This document shows positions 17,994 to 25,495 of a DNA stretch of 64,000 nt, in pieces (position 1 is the first letter of the stretch; every line of letters begins with the position of its first letter). The translations under genes and the position numbers were made by a program. This DNA is from Candidatus Flexifilum affinis (GTDB lineage Bacteria > Chloroflexota > Anaerolineae > Aggregatilineales > Phototrophicaceae), in assembly GCA_016713325.1 (NCBI GenBank), contig JADJPJ010000030.1, positions 16,397-80,396 of the forward strand, given 5' to 3'. The notes below the pieces were generated by a model. It saw only the letters and a list, made by a program, of their open reading frames with translations. It had not been told where the DNA came from and searched no databases.

Positions 17994-19331
17994 CTATGCC
18001 GGCCGCACCGAAGGATCGCGCAGGCGCGCGATGTGTTCGATGTCCTGCTGAACCTCCGCCCGGCTGATCAGCGTGTCGAAGGTGCTGCGCTCCATGCACA
18101 GCAGTTCCACTGCGGTCTGGGCGCGCACGGTCGCATGACGCACGCCGTCGCGCAGCAGGCCGACCTCGCCGAAAAACTCCCCTTGACCCAGACGCGTGAT
18201 GACTTCCTGCCCGCCATCCGGTTGTTCGGCGATCACTTCGACCTCGCCGCGGGTGATGATGTAGAAGCGGCTGGCCGGTTCCCCCTGACGGACGATGGTC
18301 TCGCCCGCCCTGAAGCGCACCGGGTGCAGAGCCGGCGTGATGCGAGCGGCCTCCTTCGTGGTGAGCTGTGGCATGGCTCGCCGCAGATAGCGGTCGGAGA
18401 CGCGGCGCAGTTCGCCGGCGAAGGCGATGGCCAGCGGCACCGTGACGATCAGGTTGTAGTAGAAGTGCAGGTACGGACGGGTGGGCAGCAGCGGGTTCAG
18501 GTCCGGGAAGAAAGTCCCGATCAGCCCGCCGCGCGCCGCAATGCCGTTCTTGCCGGCCACGTCATAGAAGTTGAGCATCGCCGGCTCGGTCCCCAGCGGC
18601 ACCGCCGTGACGAGGTTGCCGTCGGCGACGGTTCCCCAGAGCTGCCGCGTCCCTTCGTAGATGAAGTGGTTGTCGAAGAAGAAGGTGTAGCAGATGAAGA
18701 GATGCTCGACCGTATGCACCGAGGCGAACGCCAGCGCGATCCACAGCCAGATATTGCGCGGGTAGCGCAGCACCAGCATCAGGATCAGCATCCAACCGGC
18801 GACCTCCCAGATCAGATGCACGATCTCCAGGTCGAGCTGGCCGAAGATGCCGCAGGCCAGCGGCGTGGTCACCGGGGCGCCGTCCGCGCCGATCAGGGCG
18901 GTACCCTGTGCATTCGGCTTGACAATCGTGCTGACCGACATGCCCGTCGGCGCGCTGCCCGGGTCGCGCAGACCGGCCTGAATGGCCCGCTGGGCGTTTT
19001 CGGCGGTATCGACCGGGGGCGGGCACACCAGCGGCGCGTTGGTCAGGCTCAGCACCGCCACCTGCACGACGTGCTCCATCAGATGGCCCAATTGCAGGAC
19101 GACGATCACCGCGAAGACGGCGACCCAGTGATAGTGATCGACCTTCCACAGACTCTCGAAGAGCAGCACCGGCAGCCAGGGCAGCAGCGCGAACAGCGCC
19201 ATCATGTAGAGCGGCTGGCCGAGCAGGAACATGCCCACCGTCAGCAGGATCGACGCGCCCGCCGTGGCGATGACGATGTGCGCGGGGATGCGTCGAAAGG
19301 TCAGAAACGCGCGGGTGATCTGCATCATCAT
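17994..19331 (-). CDS. Multi-helix membrane protein with C-terminal cyclic-nucleotide-binding domain
   Basis: A 445-residue protein. The first 310 residues hold about seven hydrophobic helices and two histidine motifs inside or next to helices, GHLMEHVVQ (about residues 81-89) and HTVEHLFICYTFFF (about 205-218), of the form HxxEH. A second periplasmic-type loop rich in Thr/Val sits between. From about residue 325 a cNMP-binding beta roll follows: FRAGETIVRQGEPASRFYIITRGEVEVIAEQPDG...GEFFGEVGLLRDGVRHATVRA. The phosphate-binding GE..L..G..R.A pattern matches CAP-fold domains. I do not recognise the membrane domain. Its ATG overlaps the stop of the ParB-like gene by four bases, so the two are translationally coupled. 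Confidence 0.75.
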   Translation of the reverse strand: MMMQITRAFLTFRRIPAHIVIATAGASILLTVGMFLLGQPLYMMALFALLPWLPVLLFESLWKVDHYHWVAVFAVIVVLQLGHLMEHVVQVAVLSLTNAPLVCPPPVDTAENAQRAIQAGLRDPGSAPTGMSVSTIVKPNAQGTALIGADGAPVTTPLACGIFGQLDLEIVHLIWEVAGWMLILMLVLRYPRNIWLWIALAFASVHTVEHLFICYTFFFDNHFIYEGTRQLWGTVADGNLVTAVPLGTEPAMLNFYDVAGKNGIAARGGLIGTFFPDLNPLLPTRPYLHFYYNLIVTVPLAIAFAGELRRVSDRYLRRAMPQLTTKEAARITPALHPVRFRAGETIVRQGEPASRFYIITRGEVEVIAEQPDGGQEVITRLGQGEFFGEVGLLRDGVRHATVRAQTAVELLCMERSTFDTLISRAEVQQDIEHIARLRDPSVRPA

Positions 19332-19912
19332 GATGCGCCCTCCTCCGCCGGATCTGCTCCGGCCGTCGCTTTCTCTTCAAACAGGTCTTCAAACGCCTCG
19401 GTGGCGCTGGCGGCCAGCACCTCGAAGGTGTTCCGCCGCATGTCAGGGGTCATCTCGACCGGCGAGTCCCAGACGGTCACCTCGGCGTCGATGGTGGCCT
19501 GGCCCCGCAGCCGCGCGATCGACACGCGGTGGTTGCCGTCGACCACGAAGTAGGCGTCGCCCACCTGGTACAGTTCGACCGGCGGCAGCTCCTGCGTGCC
19601 GACGGCCGCGGCATAAACGCTGCTCCAGCGGTCGGACATGTGCGGGTCGCGGGGCAGAAACGTCGGGCCAAATTCGTCCGCCCGGCCGACGCTGCCGACA
19701 ATCTTGTCGAGATCCACCTGCTGAATGCCCGGCGCCGGGCGGTGGCTGGTCAGGTGCAGGCGCTCCTTCACCTGGTCGAAGTTCCACAACTGCCGCAGTT
19801 TGCCGGGGACAAGGGCGCGGAAGATGGTTTGCAGGGCGCTGTCCAGCAGGGCATCCTCGAATTTGTCTTTCCCTTCCCGAAGCCGCAGCGAGTGCTTGTC
19901 GTTGATGGTCAT
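19328..19912 (-). CDS. ParB-like (ParB/sulfiredoxin fold) protein, paralogue 1
   Basis: A 194-residue protein with a ParB-N/sulfiredoxin-like core: VELYQVGDAYFVVDGNHRVSIARLRGQATIDAEVTVWD at residues about 110-150, where DGNHR is the phosphate-binding motif of the fold. No helix-turn-helix or centromere-binding domain follows, so it is not a partition ParB. The N-terminal half (LRQLWNFDQVKERLHLTSHRPAPGIQQVDLDKIVGSVGR) is conserved with the paralogue at 21276-21842. The start at 19912 (MTINDKHSLRLREGKDKFEDALL) is shared with the paralogue's MDFNDKRYVRLREGKAKFERAL. It is coupled to the downstream membrane-cNMP gene. A nuclease, kinase or regulatory role is possible; none can be assigned. Confidence 0.75.
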   Translation of the reverse strand: MTINDKHSLRLREGKDKFEDALLDSALQTIFRALVPGKLRQLWNFDQVKERLHLTSHRPAPGIQQVDLDKIVGSVGRADEFGPTFLPRDPHMSDRWSSVYAAAVGTQELPPVELYQVGDAYFVVDGNHRVSIARLRGQATIDAEVTVWDSPVEMTPDMRRNTFEVLAASATEAFEDLFEEKATAGADPAEEGAS

Positions 19913-19932
19913 GATTCCCTCTACTCTCTTGC

Positions 19933-20187
19933 TCAGCGGCCGGCGCTGCGGCCTGCGGTCGTGCGTCGTGTCTGGCTCAGCTTCCTCAGCGCCGGGATGG
20001 CGAAGAGGGCATCGACGAACAGAACGAAGAGGATGACAACCGCCAGCAGCGGCAGGCGGGCTTCCCAGTCGGCGCGGGTGGCGCCGGCGGACAGCGGCAA
20101 ACCGACGGCGAAAGCGGCCGCGCTGCCTGCCGCCAGAAGCGATAGGGCGAGTGTCGTCACCAGAACAGCCAACCGAGATGTTTTCAT
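19933..20187 (-). CDS. Small two-helix membrane protein
   Basis: 84 residues: MKTSRLAVLVTTLALSLLAAGSAAAFAVGLPL is a signal-like first helix, and WEARLPLLAVVILFVLFVDALFAIPAL is a second helix, ending in a basic tail KLSQTRRTTAGRSAGR. AGAGGAAAA lies just upstream of the ATG at 20187. No family recognised. It sits 20 bases before the ParB-like gene in the same minus-strand run and may be a membrane partner of that cluster. Confidence 0.6.
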   Translation of the reverse strand: MKTSRLAVLVTTLALSLLAAGSAAAFAVGLPLSAGATRADWEARLPLLAVVILFVLFVDALFAIPALRKLSQTRRTTAGRSAGR

Positions 20188-20318
20188 CAGTTTTCCTCTT
20201 TCGAACGGAGTGGTTGGTCGGGCGCTTGCTCGATCCTCCGGGTATGGACGGACGCCGCAGCGCTGTGCGGCATCCGTTCCCCCTGGAGGTGTCGGCCCTT
20301 TGACGGGCCGGTGCTTTC

Positions 20319-20972
20319 TTACATGCCGGCGGGCATATGGATGACGAACTGCACGTCGTCGCACGGCGCCGCATCCATCGGCTCGCAGCCGCCGCCAAAG
20401 GTGGAGAGCTGCGCCTCGTAGGCATCGGCCACCGCCGGTCCATGGGTGCGCACGACCAGGTGTACTTCCGCCGTGTACGGGTCCAGCAGGCCGGGGCCGA
20501 AGACGACGCCGGGAACCTCGCCGCGGCCGAGGCTGGCGGAGACGGCCAGCGAGCCATCGGCGCTGACGCTGCCGCTCGCGTGCTGCACGGAGATGTTGGA
20601 GGCGGCGATGTTGTCCATGTCCAGGACACGGTTGCCGGCGTCATCGCGCTCGGTCGTGGTGTCATCGGCGAAGACGAAGATGTCATCCAAGCTGCACTGA
20701 CCGTCGGTGCAGTTCTCCGGCGAGTTGAAGATCACCCACCAGACGGTGTAGACGGTACCCGGTTCCAGATCGCTGGTGCTCAGGGTGGCGGTGACGCCGT
20801 TGGGGTAGCGGGTGAGCTGCGAGCTGGAGCCTGCAATTTCCGAGGCATCGCTCATGCGGTGGACGGTGGTGGTGCTGACACTCGGCTCGCTGTCCTGGGC
20901 GTAGGCGCTCAGCGCCAGGACGCTCAGCAGGGCCAGGAGGCTGACGATGAGGGTGAAGCGCTTGCGGTTCAT
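20319..20972 (-). CDS. Secreted protein of unknown function
   Basis: 217 residues with a clear signal peptide (MNRKRFTLIVSLLALLSVLALSAYAQD). The mature part reads as one beta-rich domain: YTVWWVIFNSPENCTDGQCSLDDIF has a conserved Cys pair; GVVFGPGLLDPYTAEVHLVVRTHGPA has a GPGLLDP loop and HGP; and CEPMDAAPCDDVQFVIHMP ends with another Cys pair. This WWV.FN.PE.C / HLVVR.HGP pattern is known to me only from uncharacterised secreted proteins. It is first in the minus-strand cluster that continues with a small membrane protein and a ParB-like protein; a GC-rich stem-loop (20253-20280) lies between it and the next gene. Confidence 0.65.
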   Translation of the reverse strand: MNRKRFTLIVSLLALLSVLALSAYAQDSEPSVSTTTVHRMSDASEIAGSSSQLTRYPNGVTATLSTSDLEPGTVYTVWWVIFNSPENCTDGQCSLDDIFVFADDTTTERDDAGNRVLDMDNIAASNISVQHASGSVSADGSLAVSASLGRGEVPGVVFGPGLLDPYTAEVHLVVRTHGPAVADAYEAQLSTFGGGCEPMDAAPCDDVQFVIHMPAGM

Positions 20973-21275
20973 CTGATACTCTCCCCTTTGGGTAAATGTG
21001 TGTGTGTCCTTACGACAAGCACACTATACGATGGCCACCGGGGTGGCTGTCACCGCCTCCAGGGGTGGTGTTCACACCGCATAGGGGTGGTCCCAAAGGG
21101 CATGGTCGCCAAAAGGCGGTCCCCAAAGGGGATAGTCATTCAGATGTATTGGCTGTGATGCGGGGTACAGGCGCGAAGGAACGACGATGAGGAAGTGGTT
21201 TACCGGCAGCAAGCATGCCGCCCCTACGAAGAGTGTTCAAATGGATGATTCTCGCCTGAGGTGTCGCGGCTCTCC
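20973..21275. promoter_or_regulatory. Gap between paralogous ParB-like units
   Basis: No gene. The left part precedes the secreted-protein gene and should hold its promoter. Short C/G-rich palindromes lie near 21040-21130 (for example CCCAAAGGG-type words). The ParB-like paralogue ends at the right edge. No confident boxes assigned. Confidence 0.4.
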
Positions 21276-21842
21276 TTATTCATCTGGGCGGATACTGGCC
21301 ACGCCATCCGTGTCGTCGGAGCAGCACTCGTCGACCTGCGCGGCCAGCATCTCCAGGGTGCGCAGGCGCATCTCCGGCGTCATCTCCACTGGCGAGTCCC
21401 AGACGGTCACCTGGGCGTCGATGCTGGCCTTGCCCAGCAGCCGGGCGATCGACACCCGATGGTTGCCATCCACCACGAAGTAGACTTCGCCCACCTGGTA
21501 CAGCTCGACCGGGGGCAGCTCCTGCGTGCCGACGGCGGCGGCGTAGACCGAACTCCAGCGATCGCGCAGGTGGCCTTCGCGCGGCAGAAAGGTCGGGCCG
21601 AAGTCATCGGCGCGCCCGACGCTGCCCATGATCTTGCTGACGTCCACCTGCTGAACGCCCGGGATCGGGTGGCGGCTGGTCAGATGCAGCCGCTGCCGGA
21701 TCTGGTCGAAGTTCCACAGACGGGGCAGTCGGCGGCGGAAGACCCGGCGGAAGATGGATTGAAGGAAGTTGAAGACGAGGGCGCGCTCAAACTTCGCTTT
21801 TCCCTCACGAAGGCGCACGTATCGTTTGTCGTTGAAGTCCAT
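21276..21842 (-). CDS. ParB-like (ParB/sulfiredoxin fold) protein, paralogue 2
   Basis: A 188-residue paralogue of the protein at 19328-19912, matching along almost its whole length: LWNFDQIRQRLHLTSRHPIPGVQQVDVSKIMGSVGRADDFGPTFLPREGHLRDRWSSVYAAAVGTQELPPVELYQVG is nearly the same in both. The DGNHRV motif is intact. The C-termini diverge; this copy ends in an acidic tail with two adjacent Cys (DECCSDDTDG). Nucleotide similarity is also evident in the core, so the duplication is fairly recent or under strong constraint. Its own upstream gap (21843-21984) suggests separate transcription. Confidence 0.75.
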   Translation of the reverse strand: MDFNDKRYVRLREGKAKFERALVFNFLQSIFRRVFRRRLPRLWNFDQIRQRLHLTSRHPIPGVQQVDVSKIMGSVGRADDFGPTFLPREGHLRDRWSSVYAAAVGTQELPPVELYQVGEVYFVVDGNHRVSIARLLGKASIDAQVTVWDSPVEMTPEMRLRTLEMLAAQVDECCSDDTDGVASIRPDE

Positions 21843-21984
21843 AGTGGCGCTTATCCTTTCCGGACGCGGGGCCTCCGGCAGGCCTGGCGTATGGGATAGG
21901 CAGGATGGGTCCTTGGGGGTGGACGTTGGAAAGCGAAGCGGGACATGGTGGAAAACGAATGGTTCTATAAGCGGGCGGCGGCGA

Positions 21985-22209
21985 TCAGCGGGCGGGCAGA
22001 CTGCGCTTCTGGCGCGCGGCCAACTCCTTGGTCAGCTCGATCTCGCGTTTGTGGGCGGCGGTGCGGGCCTCGTCCAGCGTTTCGCGCACGCCTTCGCGCA
22101 GCGCATGACGCATCTTTTTGCCGGTCGCGGGGGCGAACAGCATCACCAGGGCCGCGCCAATCAGCGCGCCGACGAGGAAACCAAGAGCAAGACTTACCAG
22201 TTTTCGCAT
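21985..22209 (-). CDS. YtxH-like small membrane protein
   Basis: 74 residues: MRKLVSLALGFLVGALIGAALVMLFAPATGKKMRHALREGVRETLDEARTAAHKREIELTKELAARQKR. A single glycine-rich helix followed by APATGKKMR and a long charged coiled helix is the YtxH/GvpP pattern, seen in envelope or stress-associated proteins. It is divergent from ridA across about 115 bases; the shared gap contains the AT-rich word AGTATACTAGTACGATAATT, a plausible promoter area for both. Confidence 0.75.
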   Translation of the reverse strand: MRKLVSLALGFLVGALIGAALVMLFAPATGKKMRHALREGVRETLDEARTAAHKREIELTKELAARQKRSLPAR

Positions 22210-22323
22210 GGTCTGGTCATTCTAGAACGGCACTCGCGCCAGTATACTAGTACGATAATTCTAACACATCTGCATGGCGGTGCGTCCGCCTTTTGACCTA
22301 ATTTGATCACGGAGGCAGAAGTT

Positions 22324-22704
22324 ATGGCACGTCGCGTTGTCGCCACCGATCGCGCTCCCGCGGCCATCGGGCCGTATTCGCAGGGCATCGTCACCGGCAA
22401 TCTCGTCTTTACCGCCGGTCAGGGGGGCGTCATCCCCGGCACCAAGACCGTCGTCGAGGGCGTGGAAGCGCAGACCCGGCAGGTCATGGAGAACATCAAG
22501 GGCATTCTGGAGACTGCCGGCACGTCGATGGACCGCGTGGTCAAGACGACCGTCTACCTGGCCGACATGGCCGATTTCGCGAAGATGAACGCCGTCTACG
22601 CCACTTTCTTCCCGCCCGACCCGCCGGCGCGGACGACGATTCAGGCGGCCGGTCCGCCGCTGGGTTTGCTGGTGGAGATCGAGGCGATTGCCGAGATCGG
22701 GTAA
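22324..22704 (+). CDS. ridA: RidA/YjgF/UK114 family enamine/imine deaminase
   Basis: A 126-residue trimeric RidA-type protein that hydrolyses reactive 2-aminoacrylate-type enamines released by PLP enzymes. Family landmarks in order: APAAIGPYSQGIVTGNLVFTAGQGGVIPGT, QTRQVMENIKGILETAG, VVKTTVYLADMADFAKMNAVYATFF, and PPARTTIQAAGPPLGLLVEIEAIA, where the Arg of ARTTI binds the substrate carboxylate and the Glu of EIEAIA is conserved. GGAGG lies nine bases before the ATG at 22324. Ends seven residues after the conserved Glu, as usual. Confidence 0.93.
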   Translation: MARRVVATDRAPAAIGPYSQGIVTGNLVFTAGQGGVIPGTKTVVEGVEAQTRQVMENIKGILETAGTSMDRVVKTTVYLADMADFAKMNAVYATFFPPDPPARTTIQAAGPPLGLLVEIEAIAEIG

Positions 22705-23231
22705 GGCAAACCTCACCCCCTGGCCCCCTCTCCGTCCGGAGAGGGGGAACCGGCAGCGGGGCGATCCGTGGCGATGGATGGCATGAAGGCGGACGGCAAG
22801 AATGCCTCCCTACGCCACAATTTGCGGGGATGGGATTGATCGGGTCGGCGCATGAATGGCGGGGATGAGGCATGCCTCGTCCCATAGGCACCAAGCAGCG
22901 ACTGATCGACGCCATCTGAATATCGATTGTCGCGTCGTCCGCCGGGTGTTAAAACACCCGGCTACCCGAAAAGACAGGTCCACTAAAGGGACCAAGAACG
23001 TAGGCGTCAGAGAAGCCCCTTCAGTGGGCTTGTCGGTTGGTAGCCGAGGTGCTTTAGCCCTCGGCGGTCCCCCGAACCCTAACTTGGCGCACATGGGACG
23101 CGATTGACCGGGTCGGCGCCGGCGAATGTAATGAGGACGTGGCATGCCTCGTCCGTTCGAGGAAATGGAAGGATTGCCCTGCCCACGGTTGCGTCGGCAG
23201 GTCGTTGGTTCAGGTATGGAGCTTCACCGTT
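22705..23231. repeat. Repeat-filled gap with hairpin repeat copy B
   Basis: A C-rich palindrome (CCCCCTCTCCGTCCGGAGAGGGGG) sits directly after ridA at 22726-22749. Copy B of the hairpin family spans 22941-23066: GCCGGGTG/CACCCGGC around TTAAAA, GGTCC/GGACC around ACTAAAG, AAGCCC/GGGCTT around CTTCAGT, and GCCGAGG/CCTCGGC around TGCTTTAGC. A GACGTGGCATGCCTCGTC palindrome follows near 23136-23153. No gene seen. Confidence 0.7.
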
Positions 23232-24626
23232 ATGGCACGTAAACCCTTAGTGGCACTCGTCGGACGGCCCAACGTGGGCAAGAGCACGCTCTTCAACCGG
23301 CTGGTTGGGCAGCGCATGGCCGTCACCGACCCGACCCCCGGCACCACCCGCGATCGGCTCGGTGGCGTTTTCGACTGGCACGGCCTGCTCTTCGACGTGG
23401 TGGACACCGGCGGCATCGAGGTCTACCAGCCGAAGGGCACGCGCAACGAAGCGCCGCTGTCCGAGGGCAGCATCGAGTTTGTCCCGCAGATTAAGGCCCA
23501 GGCGCTGATCGCGGTGCAGGACGCCGACATCATCGTCCTGGTGGTGGACGGCGCGAGCGGCATCACCGCCGCCGACGAAGAGATCGCCGAAATTTTGCGA
23601 CGCACCAAGAAACCGGTGCTGATCGCCGCCAACAAGGCCGACCACGTCGAACATTTCAAGATGGCGGTGGAGTTCTACGGCCTGGGGCTGGGCGACGTCT
23701 ACCCCCTGAGCGCCATCCACGGCCTGGGCGTGGGCGACCTGCTCGACGGCGTGGTCGACGCCGCCCGTGAGATCTTTCCGGAACTGGTCGACATGCCGGA
23801 CAACGATGCCGAACCGGAAGATACGCACCTGCATATCGCCATTCTGGGTCGGCCTAATGTCGGCAAGAGCAGTCTGGCCAACCGCCTGCTCGGCGAGGAC
23901 CGGATGATCGTCAGTCCGGTGTCCGGCACGACGCGCGACGCCATCGACACCGACATCACCTACCACGGCGAGATGATCACCCTGATCGACACGGCGGGCA
24001 TCCGGCGGCGCGGCAAGATCGAGCCGGGGGTCGAGAAGTACAGCGTGCTGCGGGCGATGAAGGCCATCGACCGCTGCGACGTGGCCCTGCTGCTGATCGA
24101 CGCCATTGAAGGAATCACCGACCAGGATGCCCACATCGCCGGCTACATCATGGAAGCCGGCAAGAGCGTGGTGCTGATCGTCAACAAGTGGGATGCGGTC
24201 GAGAAGGACAATACCACGCACACCGCCTTCGAGCGGGCGCTGCGCGAGCGGTTCGACTTCCTGCCCGACCCGCCGATGATCTTCATCAGCGCGCTCACCG
24301 GGCAGCGCATCCACGAGGTGCTGGAGACGGCGCGGCAGGTTTACGAGGGGCGCTACGCCCGTATCTCGACGGCCGATATCAACCGTCTGCTGCGTGCCGC
24401 CATGCAGAAGCACCCGCCGCCCGCACGCGGGACGGTGCAGCTCAGGATCTACTACGGGTCACAGGTACGGGTGGCGCCGCCGCTGTTCCTGTTCTTCGTC
24501 AACGACCCGATGATGGTGCATTTCACCTACCGGCGCTATCTGGAAAATCAGATCCGCGCCGAATACCCCTTCACCGGCACGCCGATCCGCATGAGCTTCC
24601 GCCAGCGTGGCAAGGACGAGGACTAA
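23232..24626 (+). CDS. der: Ribosome-assembly GTPase Der (EngA)
   Basis: A 464-residue double-GTPase needed for 50S subunit maturation. Domain 1: P-loop GRPNVGKST (residues 11-19), switch PTPGTTRD, DTGG, and NKAD. Domain 2: GRPNVGKSS near residue 206, SGTTRDAIDTD, DTAGIRRRGKI, and NKWDAVEKD near 321. The C-terminal KH-like domain runs from about 360 (TADINRLLRAAMQKHPPPARGTVQLRIYYGSQVRVAPPLFLFFVNDP) and ends RMSFRQRGKDED. Domain 1 carries a 12-residue extra loop (YQPKGTRNEAPL). The ATG at 23232 is chosen because the next residues MARKPLVALVGRPN match the family start. No frame damage, a useful contrast to its neighbours. Confidence 0.96.
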   Translation: MARKPLVALVGRPNVGKSTLFNRLVGQRMAVTDPTPGTTRDRLGGVFDWHGLLFDVVDTGGIEVYQPKGTRNEAPLSEGSIEFVPQIKAQALIAVQDADIIVLVVDGASGITAADEEIAEILRRTKKPVLIAANKADHVEHFKMAVEFYGLGLGDVYPLSAIHGLGVGDLLDGVVDAAREIFPELVDMPDNDAEPEDTHLHIAILGRPNVGKSSLANRLLGEDRMIVSPVSGTTRDAIDTDITYHGEMITLIDTAGIRRRGKIEPGVEKYSVLRAMKAIDRCDVALLLIDAIEGITDQDAHIAGYIMEAGKSVVLIVNKWDAVEKDNTTHTAFERALRERFDFLPDPPMIFISALTGQRIHEVLETARQVYEGRYARISTADINRLLRAAMQKHPPPARGTVQLRIYYGSQVRVAPPLFLFFVNDPMMVHFTYRRYLENQIRAEYPFTGTPIRMSFRQRGKDED

Positions 24627-25495
24627 CCAGGGTCGAGTGTCACTCCATCGCGAGGTTGTGGGCGTCGGCATGCGCGAATGCCCGTCCGCTTCCCTGCGCC
24701 GGACGCGGTCGAGGCGATCCGCTGCCCGGCGTGTCACCGTTACGCCCCACGTTTTTCCGGGAGCACACACGGGTGCTCCCCGACAACCAACCCTGTTTTT
24801 GTACCCTGGCGCAGGGGCTGCCCCGGTATCCGCCCATAGGCATTACCGTAAGGATGTTTCTCTCGATCTCCCCCGTTATGACCTCTCCCCCGTTCCCTCC
24901 CCGCTTGCGTGGGAGAGGGGGCCAGGGGGTGAGGGGTAGATCCGCGCTAAAGGTAATGCCTGTGGGCTGCCCCGGTAGAGTCTGTTGAAAAAGGGGTAGT
25001 GCTCCCTGAAACTACGCCGATGCGCCGCCGGAGAATAGAATTCTCCGGCTACCCTTCAAAGACGCGAGAAACCGACTGAAGTCGGTTGCAGCAGGAAGCG
25101 CTCATCCCTTGAATTCCGCTGGAGGAACCCTCTTCAGAGGGTTTCCCGTGCAGTTCGTGGTAGCCCGGCGTTTCTAACGTCGGGCGGAGCCGCCATTCGC
25201 TGCCTATTGGCTCTCTCTGTCTGTCGCTTGAGCCTACCTCTTTTCCCGTGTTTTCCCTTTTCCAACAGAATCCCGGTATCCGCCCGCAGTAAATTTCGTC
25301 AGAACTCTTCTCAGGCTATTCAGGGAAAATGTCGCGCACGGGCAGGGTGAAGCCGGGCAATACCTCGCCGCCTTCCAGCACGCCGGTGATGTCCAGTGGG
25401 CCGATAAGGTTTTTTAGTCCGTCTCTCGAACAGGGTATACTCCCGGCACTGTGCCGGTCCCACGCTAAACTATGCCGCGCACCGAGAGGATGGTC
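24627..25495. repeat. 869-base gap with hairpin repeat copy C and nested short repeats
   Basis: No gene. GGGCTGCCCCGGTA occurs at 24815-24828 and 24964-24977, enclosing an inverted pair AGGCATTACC (24838-24847) and GGTAATGCCT (24952-24961) around a C-rich hairpin. CCCGGTATCCGCCC occurs at 24822-24835 and 25273-25286. Copy C of the hairpin family spans 25027-25185 (described separately). The right end should hold the antiporter promoter. Confidence 0.65.
25027..25185. repeat. Four-hairpin repeat, copy C
   Basis: Four perfect or near-perfect stems in order. GCCGGAGAAT/ATTCTCCGGC around AGA (25027-25049). AACCGAC/GTCGGTT around TGAA (25070-25087). AACCCTC/GAGGGTT around TTCA (25126-25143). GCCCGGCG/CGTCGGGC around TTTCTAA (25163-25185). 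Compared with copy D at 48557-48737, each stem has changed sequence while keeping pairing, and the last three loops are almost unchanged. Confidence 0.75.

Noticed and set aside
22243..22248. TATACT between YtxH-like gene and ridA as a -10 box
   Set aside because: No partner -35 at a suitable distance on either strand; left as an AT-rich candidate area only.
23247..24413. Minus-strand open frame of 388 codons
   Set aside because: Antisense shadow of der, which has every expected GTPase motif.
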